Below the pieces are notes generated by a model. That model saw only the letters and a program-made list of their open reading frames with translations, was not told the origin of the DNA and made no database searches. Shown one piece after another: positions 1 to 7,026 of a stretch of 22,743 nucleotides of DNA. A program made the position numbers and the translations under genes. Numbering within the stretch: position 1 is the stretch's first letter; each line of letters opens with the position of its first letter. Source of the DNA: Gammaproteobacteria bacterium (lineage in GTDB: Bacteria > Pseudomonadota > Gammaproteobacteria > Steroidobacterales > Steroidobacteraceae). The stretch spans positions 1-22,743 of the forward strand of contig DAIDKA010000258.1 of the NCBI GenBank assembly GCA_027451085.1. Direction: 5' to 3'.

Positions 1-170
1 CGCAGCCGGCGCTGCTGCTGCGGTCCCGCGACGAACCCGGTGATTCGCGTGCGCGTGAGCTGCTGTCGAAGGCGCGTGCCGTGGAGCTGCCTGACCTGCG
101 TGGCAGTGACCTGTTCGAGGCGCAGGCGGCCGTGCTGGCGCCGGTGCTGCGGGACTTCCTCAAGGGATAG
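1..170 (+). CDS. C-terminal fragment of a probable alpha/beta hydrolase
   Basis: An open frame enters from the left edge (first full codon at base 3) and stops with TAG at 168-170, giving about 55 residues. The fragment has the look of the end of an alpha/beta-hydrolase fold: a hydrophobic strand followed by an acidic turn (PALLLRSRDEPG), then a short helix, a stretch where the catalytic His loop would lie, and a closing helix ending VLAPVLRDFLKG, like the usual 'dFL' ending of these enzymes. No catalytic residue can be assigned because most of the gene is outside the window. The next gene starts 9 bases downstream, so the two are probably co-transcribed. The family call is inference from a short tail. 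Confidence 0.45.
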   Translation, partial: QPALLLRSRDEPGDSRARELLSKARAVELPDLRGSDLFEAQAAVLAPVLRDFLKG

Positions 171-179
171 CGCCAAGCG

Positions 180-1778
180 ATGAACGCCACCAGCGAGCAC
201 CTGCCGGAGCCGGATGACCTCGAGTCCACCGCGGAGCTGCCCGTGCTCGATGAGTTCGCCGTGGGGCGGTTGAATGGCGAGACCACGCAGTCCATCGTCG
301 TGTCGGCGGCCGGCGCGGCTGCCGGTGTGCGACCGGTCGAAGAGCAGCTGCGGTCGCAGGTTGGTGCGTTGCAGGTCGAGCTGACCGGTGCGCGCACGGC
401 CAACACCTTGTACGAAGCGCGAGTCCAGGAGCTGGAGGAGATCATCCGGGCCCGCGATTCCCAGCTGCAGGAGGCCAATGAGCGCGAGACCGGGCTGCGG
501 GCGGAGCTTGCCCGCAAGGACCAGGACACACAGGTGTTGCTGGCGCAGCGTGAAGCGCAGCTGCGCATGGACACCGGGCTGCGGGAGGCCGCCAATGCGC
601 GCCTGTACCATGACCTCGAGGAAGCGCGGATTCGCGCTGCGGCGCAGCTGGAGGCGCTGCAGTCGCTGGAGGCCCGTCGCGGCCTCTTCGAGGCGCAGCT
701 GCAGCAGCTCGACGAACAGCTCAACGCGCGCGAACTGAAGGTAGGCCAGCTGGCCAGCGAGGTCGACCACGGCAACACACACGCCGGTGAACTCGAACTG
801 GAGCTGGAATCCCGCGCGCTGCGCATCAAGTCGCTGGAGAATGAGCTGGCGCGGCTCTCGACCAGCCTGGGTACGAGCGCTGGCGAGGCGGATGTGCACG
901 CCCGCGAGAACGAGGAACTGCGCTCCACCATCCGGCAGCTGATGGACCAGGCCGCCATGCGTGCCGCGCAGGTGAGCCGCGTGGAGCAGGAGGCCGCGGC
1001 GCGGCTGCAGGCGCAGGCCGAGTCGCAGCATGCCGCCGCTGATGCCCACCGGACGCTGGAGCGGGCTTATGCGCAGCTCAAGGAACTGCATGCCGCCGCC
1101 CTGGCTGAGCTGGCGCAGTTGCACGAGCAGACGGATGAGCACGTGGTGGCCGTGCAGCAGGTCACGGCCCAGCACGCCAACCGGCTGGCGCAGATCGCGG
1201 CCAGCGAGGCGCGCGCACGCGAACTGGCCGCGCAACTCGAACGCCGGGACCGCGATGTCGGAGAGATGACACAGACCATCACGGATCTCAAGGCGCAGCT
1301 CGAAGAGGCGCAAAAGTGGCGCCAGGAGCGCGACTCCATGATGCAGCACCTCGAAACCGAGGCGGTGCACAGCCAGGCGCTGGTGGATAACATACGGCGC
1401 AGCATCCGGCAGCTGGGATCCGGGACGGGTTCGACGATGCCGCACGAGATGCTCAAGGAAGGCGCCCGGCTGCTGGTGCGCATGGAGAACGGACAGGAGG
1501 TCATCCACGTGCTAGGACGCCGCACCGCCATCGGCCGCACCAGCGACAACGACCTGCAGATCGACGCCGGCTACATCAGCCGGCATCACGCGCTCATCAT
1601 GACGTCCGCCACCCAGGCGGTGATCGAGGACCTCGGCAGCACCAACGGTGTGCACGTCAACGGCCGCAAGATCACGCGCCAGCTGCTGAAGGACGGGGAC
1701 GCCGTGCTTATCGGCCGGATGCTGTTCCGGTACGTGGTGCAGCCGTCGGCGGAATCCCCGCAAGCCGAGCCGCACTGA
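180..1778 (+). CDS. Long coiled-coil protein with C-terminal FHA domain
   Basis: The product has 532 residues. Residues about 50-400 are almost entirely charged and Ala/Leu/Gln-rich heptad-like sequence, predicted to be a long coiled coil. Residues about 430-520 form a forkhead-associated (FHA) domain with the hallmark residues: G452-R453 in the GR motif, S467-x-x-H470 (SRHH), and N489-G490 in the STNG motif. FHA domains bind phosphothreonine peptides, so the protein probably acts as a scaffold that docks onto a Ser/Thr-phosphorylated partner. No signal peptide or membrane segment is visible, so it is probably cytoplasmic. The ATG at 180 follows the previous stop by 9 bases with only a weak purine run (AAGGGA) upstream, so translational coupling is likely. 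ClcB begins 16 bases downstream. The partner and pathway cannot be read from the sequence. Confidence 0.9.
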   Translation: MNATSEHLPEPDDLESTAELPVLDEFAVGRLNGETTQSIVVSAAGAAAGVRPVEEQLRSQVGALQVELTGARTANTLYEARVQELEEIIRARDSQLQEANERETGLRAELARKDQDTQVLLAQREAQLRMDTGLREAANARLYHDLEEARIRAAAQLEALQSLEARRGLFEAQLQQLDEQLNARELKVGQLASEVDHGNTHAGELELELESRALRIKSLENELARLSTSLGTSAGEADVHARENEELRSTIRQLMDQAAMRAAQVSRVEQEAAARLQAQAESQHAAADAHRTLERAYAQLKELHAAALAELAQLHEQTDEHVVAVQQVTAQHANRLAQIAASEARARELAAQLERRDRDVGEMTQTITDLKAQLEEAQKWRQERDSMMQHLETEAVHSQALVDNIRRSIRQLGSGTGSTMPHEMLKEGARLLVRMENGQEVIHVLGRRTAIGRTSDNDLQIDAGYISRHHALIMTSATQAVIEDLGSTNGVHVNGRKITRQLLKDGDAVLIGRMLFRYVVQPSAESPQAEPH

Positions 1779-1794
1779 CGCTGCGCAGGCTGGC

Positions 1795-3561
1795 ATGGTG
1801 GTGATGCAACCGGACGGACGAACGCCCGCGGGACCCTGGTCGCTGTTCACGCGCCTGCGCCTGCTGCTGCTGGGGCACGAGGACCTGGCCGGCGTGGTGT
1901 TCTGGGCCGCGCTGGTGGGACTGTGCGCAGCGCTGTCCAGCATCGCGTTCCGCGAAGGCCTGCAGTCCCTGGAGCTGCTGTTCACGGGGCAGACCACCAG
2001 CCTGGTGCGCGCTGCGGCCGCGATGCCCTGGTGGCACCGGCTGCTGCTGCCCAGCTGCGGCGCGATACTGGCCGGGTTCGTGCTGCGGCTGGCAGGCAGG
2101 ATGCTGCCGGCGCGCATGGTGGACTACATGGAAGTGGTGCGTTCCGGTGACGGCCGGATCAGTGTGCGCGCCACGCTGGCCAACAGCTTTTCCTCGCTGC
2201 TCACCATCGCCTCCGGCGGTTCCATCGGGCGCGAGGGCCCGATGGTGCAGCTGGCCGCCATGTGCGGTTCGCGGGTGGGCCTGCTCGGCCGGGCGCCGGT
2301 GCCCCGCCTGCGGCTGATGGTCGCTTGTGGCGCCGCGGCCGGCATCGCCTCCGCCTACAACGCGCCGATCTCCGGCGCGCTGTTCGTGTCGGAGATTGTT
2401 CTCGGCAACACCTCAATGGAGAGCTTCGGCCCGCTCGTGGTGGCTTCGGTCACCGCCAGCGCGACCATCCACCGCTTCATGGGCTATGCCCCGTTGTACG
2501 AGGTGCCGAAGATCACCGTCGCTTCCAACTGGGAGCTGGTCTTCTTCGTGGTGCTCGGCGTGCTGCTGGGGCACCTGGGGCCGCCGTTCCTGGCCCTGCT
2601 GAATTTCGCCAAGTCGTGTTTCCTGCGCCTGCGGCTGCCGTTGCAATGGCAGCTGGGACTGGGGGGGCTGATCGTCGGGATCATCTCGATCGTGGCGCCG
2701 CAGGTGTGGGGCAATGGCTTTGCATCCGTCAACGGCATCCTCAACGCGCAGCTCGCGGGCTGGTGGCTGCTGGCGATCCTCGCCGCCAAGGTGCTGGCCA
2801 CGTCGGCCACGGTGGGTTCCGGCGCCGTGGGCGGGGTGTTCACACCGACACTGTTCCTGGGCTGCGCCATCGGCGGGCTGTTCGGTGGCGTGCTGCACCC
2901 GCTGCTGCCCACGATCACCTCGGGGGCGACCGCCTACGCGCTGGCTGGTATGGGCGGGTTCCTGGCGGCAACCACGCATGCGCCGCTGACGTCCATCCTG
3001 ATGCTGTTTGAGATGACACTGGACTACGACATGGTGCTGCCACTGATGCTGGCATGCGTCACCGCGCATTACACCGCCAAGGTCTACCAGCGTGGCGAGT
3101 CCGTGTATCACGCGGCGCTTTCCGTCCCGCCACATGAAAGGGGCGAGTGGCAGCTGGGGTCGGTGGGCGCGCTGATCCGGCCGCCCGGGGCGGTGGTCGA
3201 GGGCGAAACCAGCCTCGGGACGATGTTCGCAGGCCTGCCCAAACGGCCGCTGGAACGGGTGTACGTGACTGACGGGGCTGAACTGGTGGGCTGGCTGGAC
3301 CTGCGGCAGCTGGTGCCGCGGATGCGCCGGCAGCAGCTGGATGCCGCCGCCGCGGCGCGCAGCGTTTCCACCCCGGTGGGCGAGACCCTGACGCCGGACA
3401 TGTCCCTGGGGTCGGCGCTCGATTGCTTTCTGCGCGCCGGGGCCAATGTGCTCCCCGTCACCAGCGGGCAGTGGAGCAACAACCTGCTGGGCGAGGTCTA
3501 CCGCCGGGACGTGGTGCTGGCCGTGCAGGACCGCATGCTGCCGCATCGGACCGAGGCGTAA
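1795..3561 (+). CDS. clcB: ClcB-type ClC chloride channel/transporter with CBS domains
   Basis: A 588-residue ClC-family integral membrane protein that moves chloride across the inner membrane. Visible hallmarks are GREGP at 145-149 with the gating glutamate E147, the GSGAVGGVFTPTL selectivity-filter helix at 341-353, GMGGFLAATTHAPLT at about 385-399, and Y438 in a VYHAAL context that aligns with the anion-coordinating Tyr445 of E. coli ClcA. The DYMEVVRSGDG segment (110-120) and WGNG (306-309) match the ClcB branch as I recall it, and the GSGIP motif of ClcA is absent. The tail from about 450 contains two CBS-like repeats, which in this family bind nucleotides and modulate gating. The residue matching the internal proton glutamate E203 of ClcA appears to be Ile201. 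An alternative start at 1804 (Met4) is possible because neither ATG has a strong ribosome binding site. Confidence 0.92.
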   Translation: MVVMQPDGRTPAGPWSLFTRLRLLLLGHEDLAGVVFWAALVGLCAALSSIAFREGLQSLELLFTGQTTSLVRAAAAMPWWHRLLLPSCGAILAGFVLRLAGRMLPARMVDYMEVVRSGDGRISVRATLANSFSSLLTIASGGSIGREGPMVQLAAMCGSRVGLLGRAPVPRLRLMVACGAAAGIASAYNAPISGALFVSEIVLGNTSMESFGPLVVASVTASATIHRFMGYAPLYEVPKITVASNWELVFFVVLGVLLGHLGPPFLALLNFAKSCFLRLRLPLQWQLGLGGLIVGIISIVAPQVWGNGFASVNGILNAQLAGWWLLAILAAKVLATSATVGSGAVGGVFTPTLFLGCAIGGLFGGVLHPLLPTITSGATAYALAGMGGFLAATTHAPLTSILMLFEMTLDYDMVLPLMLACVTAHYTAKVYQRGESVYHAALSVPPHERGEWQLGSVGALIRPPGAVVEGETSLGTMFAGLPKRPLERVYVTDGAELVGWLDLRQLVPRMRRQQLDAAAAARSVSTPVGETLTPDMSLGSALDCFLRAGANVLPVTSGQWSNNLLGEVYRRDVVLAVQDRMLPHRTEA

Positions 3562-3580
3562 ACAGGCCACCGGCGGTCGC

Positions 3581-3594
3581 GGCGGCTCGCCGCC
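3581..3594. terminator. GC-rich hairpin after clcB, possible weak terminator
   Basis: GGCGGC and GCCGCC form a perfect 6-bp inverted repeat separated by TC, lying between the clcB stop and the ilvA start. There is no T tract, so this could equally be a structured leader for ilvA or chance in GC-rich DNA. Confidence 0.25.
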
Positions 3595-3612
3595 CTGTCG
3601 TAGACTGGGGCC

Positions 3613-5130
3613 ATGACCAACCCCTACATCGAACGCATCCTCAAGGCGCGCGTCTACGACGTCGCCATCGAATCGCCGCTGGAAGAGGCACCGCGCCTGT
3701 CCCGCCGCCTGGGCAACCGCGTCCTGCTCAAGCGCGAGGACCTGCAGCCTGTGTTCTCCTTCAAGCTGCGCGGCGCCTTCAACCGCATCGCGCACCTGTC
3801 GGAGTCGGCCGCGAAGCGCGGTGTGATCTGTGCGTCGGCAGGCAACCACGCTCAGGGGGTGGCGCTGGCCGCGCGACACCGCGGCATCCCGGCGGTCATC
3901 GTCATGCCGCGCACCACACCGAGCATCAAGGTACAGGCGGTGCTGGACCTGGGGGCCGAGGCGGTGTTGGAGGGAGACGACTACGACGCTGCCTTCGACC
4001 GCGCGCAGGAACTGGTGCGCGAGCGCAACCTGGTGTACGTGCACGCCTTCGACGATCCGGACGTGATCGCGGGACAGGGTACCATCGGCGTGGAGATCGC
4101 ACGCCAGACCGCCGGCGAGCTCGACGCGGTGTTTGTCCCGGTCGGTGGCGGTGGTCTGATCGCCGGTGTCGCCACCTATCTCAAATACCTGTACCCGCGG
4201 CTGCGCATCGTCGGGGTGGAGCCGGTGGACTCCGCCGCCATGCACGACTCGGTGAATGCCGGCAAGCGGGTGCTGCTGGAACGGGTCGGCCTGTTCGCCG
4301 ATGGCGTGGCGGTCAAGCGCGTGGGCGAGGAGTCCTTCCAGCTGGTGCGCGAGCATGTCGACGAGATCGTGCTGGTCAGCACCGACGAAATGTGTGCGGC
4401 CATCCAGGATATCTTCGAGGACACACGCAGCATCGTGGAGCCGGCGGGTGCGCTGGCCGTGGCCGGCCTCAAGAAGGTCGTGGCCCGTGACGGCTGGCAG
4501 GGCAGGCGGCTCGTCGCCATCAACAGCGGCGCCAATGTCAACTTCGACCGCCTGCGGCATGTCGCGGAGCGCGCCGACATCGGCGCCGAACGCGAGGCGC
4601 TGTTTGCGACCGAGATCCCGGAGCTGCCCGGCAGCTTCCTCAAGTTCTGCGAGGCGCTGGGCTCGCGCAGCATCACGGAGTTCAACTACCGCTACGAGCA
4701 TGGGCGGGCGGCACGCATTTTCGTGGGCCTGGGTCTGTCCCAGGGTCACGGGGAGAAGGACACGGTGCTGAAGCAACTGCACCAGGCGGGCTATACGGTG
4801 CAGGACATGAGCGGGAGCGAGGTCGCCAAGCTGCATGTGCGCCACATGATCGGGGGCCACGCCCGCGGCCTCACCGACGAGATCGTCTACCGCTTCGAGT
4901 TCCCGGAGCGTCCGGGCGCGCTGCTGCGGTTCCTGCAGGCGGTGGGCACGCGCTGGAACATCACGCTGTTCCACTACCGCAACCACGGCTCGGACTACGG
5001 CCGAGTGCTGTGCGGCATCCAGGCGCCGCAGGCTGAGCGTGCCCAGCTCACCGACCACCTGCGGGCGTTGCACTACCCCTACACCGAGGAAAGCACCAAC
5101 CCGGCCTACCTGATGTTCCTTGGTTCATAG
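3613..5130 (+). CDS. ilvA: Threonine ammonia-lyase (threonine deaminase), biosynthetic
   Basis: A 505-residue PLP enzyme that converts L-threonine to 2-oxobutanoate and ammonia, the first committed step of isoleucine synthesis. The catalytic domain (about 1-320) shows the PLP lysine K51 in SFKLRGAFN, the substrate loop SAGNHAQG (75-82), and the phosphate-binding glycine loop GGGGLIAG (178-185). Residues about 325-500 form two ACT-like regulatory domains (ELPGSFLKFCEALG and ERPGALLRFLQAVG), the arrangement of the long feedback-regulated enzyme rather than the short catabolic TdcB. The length is close to E. coli IlvA (514), so inhibition by isoleucine and activation by valine are expected. The ATG at 3613 is preceded by TAGACT (a possible -10) only a few bases upstream and has a poor ribosome binding site. 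The gene converges on the DUF885 gene with a 55-base gap. Confidence 0.96.
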   Translation: MTNPYIERILKARVYDVAIESPLEEAPRLSRRLGNRVLLKREDLQPVFSFKLRGAFNRIAHLSESAAKRGVICASAGNHAQGVALAARHRGIPAVIVMPRTTPSIKVQAVLDLGAEAVLEGDDYDAAFDRAQELVRERNLVYVHAFDDPDVIAGQGTIGVEIARQTAGELDAVFVPVGGGGLIAGVATYLKYLYPRLRIVGVEPVDSAAMHDSVNAGKRVLLERVGLFADGVAVKRVGEESFQLVREHVDEIVLVSTDEMCAAIQDIFEDTRSIVEPAGALAVAGLKKVVARDGWQGRRLVAINSGANVNFDRLRHVAERADIGAEREALFATEIPELPGSFLKFCEALGSRSITEFNYRYEHGRAARIFVGLGLSQGHGEKDTVLKQLHQAGYTVQDMSGSEVAKLHVRHMIGGHARGLTDEIVYRFEFPERPGALLRFLQAVGTRWNITLFHYRNHGSDYGRVLCGIQAPQAERAQLTDHLRALHYPYTEESTNPAYLMFLGS

Positions 5131-5185
5131 CACAGCGCCGACATGTGCGCCAGCGAACCCCGGCTGCGTTCCTGGTCAGGGGTCA

Positions 5186-6952
5186 TCACTGCACCGGAAG
5201 GTCGAACATCAGCTGACGCACGTAGCGCACCGGCGGGGAGCCGAAGGACAGCACGGTGTCGTTGTAGCGCTTGAGCGTGAATGACGCGGCCCAGCGCCTG
5301 CGTGCCTCTTCGCGCAGGGCAAGGTGCTCCTGCACGCCCACGAAGTAGGTGGGCAGCTGTGCCGAACTCAGCTCGGCTCGCACCCACTTGGCGGCGGCCT
5401 CGCTCTCTTCCTGGAAGGTGTCGTGCACCAGTAAGTGCATGAGCTGGCCGCGGGTCATGCCGTCGACGTGAACGCCCTGGTCGATGATGGCGTTGGCCGT
5501 GGCGCGCAGATACCACTTGAGGTCGATGAGCTGCATGAGCGGATCGCCGCTCATGTAGCCCTGCTCGCTCATCATGAGCTCGGCGTACATGGCCCAGCCC
5601 TCTATGAACGAGCCGGACTGCAGCGTGGCGCGCAGCGGGGAGTGGTAGCGGTTGGCGTGCGCCAGCTGCACGTAGTGCCCCGGCATGGCCTCGTGGATGG
5701 TCAGCTCGCTGATGGCGCGGGTGTTGTACTCACGCAGGTAGGAATGGACCTGTGCATCGGTCCAGTCCTGCGGGATGGGCGCGACGGCGTAGAAGGTCTT
5801 CTGGCCGGTGTCCAGCGGACCGGGCGCATCGCAGTAGGCCAGGGCCACGCCGCGCTGGAACTCCGGCATGGGGATGATTTCCAGCGGGTCGGGATACAGG
5901 GTCACGAGATCCTTGGCGCGCACGAAGTCGCGCGCCTGGGCGAAGGCCGCCTTGGCGGCATCGAACACCTTGTCGCGGGCGGGCTGCTGGGCGTAGGCGA
6001 TCGCAAGCGCCGCCTCGATGGCCTGCTGCTGCTGGTCCGGCGTGGGCTTTTCCGGCAGTGCCGGGGCGCCGGGCCGGCCGGTGAGCACCGTGCGGGCGAT
6101 CACGTACATACGCGCGCGTGTGGCTGCGATGGCTATTTCGGCACGCCTGCGGATTTCCCGGCGTGACAGCGGTGAGTCCAGTTCAAACGCCAGCTTCTCA
6201 TCGTACAGCTTCCTGCCCAGGCGGAAATCGCCGTGCGCCTGCGGCACCAGGGTCTTCTCGATCCAGGTCTGCTGCTCCAGGATGGCGGCGCGGGCCTGGT
6301 CCATGGCCCGCTGCACGCGCCCGCGCTCCCCAGGTTGCAGCTGGTCCAGCTGCGGCTCGATGACCTCATCCAGGATCGAGATCAGGCCCGCGTTCTGCGC
6401 TGCGGCTGTGGTGGCGTGGATGGCCGGCACACGCCGGGGTACCAGGGACTCGCGCTCCTGGCGCATCAGGAGCGGCAGCGCCGCAAGGCGCGCGGCGAGA
6501 TGATCCATGCGCTGCGGCAACGGCGCGAAGTCGCGCGCCAGCAGCAGGTACATGGAGTCGCCGGCCAGGCTGGTCCAGGCAAGCGGATCCCAGCTCCAGT
6601 CGCGCAGGGTTTCGAGATGCCAGAGATTGTATTCGAGTGCGTGGCGCAGCAGGCGGGCGTCCACCTGGTTGGCGCGCGACAGCTGGTGGATGTCGATGGC
6701 GTCGATGGCGTCGATCAGCTGGCGGCTGAGCCTTGCGTTGCGTTCCCGGCCCGCGGTACTGAGATCGTCGATGCGGTCATCGAAGCGGTGGTCACCCAGC
6801 TGCGTGGCCTCCACCGGGGTGATCGCCATGAAGTCGTTCAGGTAGCGGGCAGAGACGGCCGCGAAGGCGGCGTCCGCCGTGGACGCCTGCGCGGCGCCGG
6901 ACAGGAGCAGGCTCGCAGCCAATGCGGCTGCGTGGGTCAGTGCTGTGTTCAT
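5186..6952 (-). CDS. Exported DUF885 family protein, putative metallopeptidase-like hydrolase
   Basis: The product has 588 residues from the start chosen here. The open frame extends 13 codons further upstream, but starting at 6952 gives a typical Sec signal peptide (MNTALTHAAALAASLLLSG, then AQA-S as cleavage site), so this start is preferred. The mature protein would be periplasmic or lipid-free secreted, since no lipobox is seen. DUF885 hallmarks are HEAMPGHY at 420-427 and EGWAMYAE at 451-458. The pair HExxPGH plus downstream Glu resembles a zinc-binding gluzincin site, as known for this family, though activity is established for few members. It is transcribed divergently from the radical SAM gene and may share the LexA-controlled intergenic region. 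The substrate is not predictable from sequence. Confidence 0.9.
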   Translation of the reverse strand: MNTALTHAAALAASLLLSGAAQASTADAAFAAVSARYLNDFMAITPVEATQLGDHRFDDRIDDLSTAGRERNARLSRQLIDAIDAIDIHQLSRANQVDARLLRHALEYNLWHLETLRDWSWDPLAWTSLAGDSMYLLLARDFAPLPQRMDHLAARLAALPLLMRQERESLVPRRVPAIHATTAAAQNAGLISILDEVIEPQLDQLQPGERGRVQRAMDQARAAILEQQTWIEKTLVPQAHGDFRLGRKLYDEKLAFELDSPLSRREIRRRAEIAIAATRARMYVIARTVLTGRPGAPALPEKPTPDQQQQAIEAALAIAYAQQPARDKVFDAAKAAFAQARDFVRAKDLVTLYPDPLEIIPMPEFQRGVALAYCDAPGPLDTGQKTFYAVAPIPQDWTDAQVHSYLREYNTRAISELTIHEAMPGHYVQLAHANRYHSPLRATLQSGSFIEGWAMYAELMMSEQGYMSGDPLMQLIDLKWYLRATANAIIDQGVHVDGMTRGQLMHLLVHDTFQEESEAAAKWVRAELSSAQLPTYFVGVQEHLALREEARRRWAASFTLKRYNDTVLSFGSPPVRYVRQLMFDLPVQ

Positions 6953-6992
6953 ACCTGGATGATCGCCAACAAAGCAGGGCCATTCCAGCATT

Positions 6993-7020
6993 TTGCGTGA
7001 GTACTGTATGTTGATACAGT
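6993..7020 (+). promoter_or_regulatory. Putative sigma70 promoter for the radical SAM gene
   Basis: A -35-like TTGCGT (6993-6998) and a -10-like TACAGT (7015-7020) are separated by 16 bases. Transcription would start at about 7027, the A of the ATG, which fits the lack of any Shine-Dalgarno sequence and suggests a leaderless message. The LexA box overlaps the spacer and the -10. Confidence 0.45.
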
Positions 7021-7021
7021 A
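7002..7021. promoter_or_regulatory. LexA (SOS) box
   Basis: The 20-base sequence TACTGTATGTTGATACAGTA is a near-perfect palindrome. It matches the enterobacterial/pseudomonad LexA consensus TACTGTATATATATACAGTA at all but three central positions and keeps the essential CTG-N10-CAG (7004-7006 and 7017-7019). It ends 5 bases before the radical SAM start codon, so bound LexA would block the putative promoter. It lies 50 bases upstream of the divergent DUF885 start and could affect that gene too. Confidence 0.88.
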
Positions 7022-7026
7022 TCATC

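Noticed and set aside
2413..5073. 886-codon open frame on the minus strand opposite clcB and ilvA
   Set aside because: It lies entirely over two well-identified genes on the other strand, has His/Arg/Gln-rich composition typical of antisense frames in high-GC DNA, and shows no recognisable domain.
6953..6991. Thirteen-residue N-terminal extension of the DUF885 protein
   Set aside because: Starting at 6952 places a standard signal peptide at the N-terminus; the extension would bury it.
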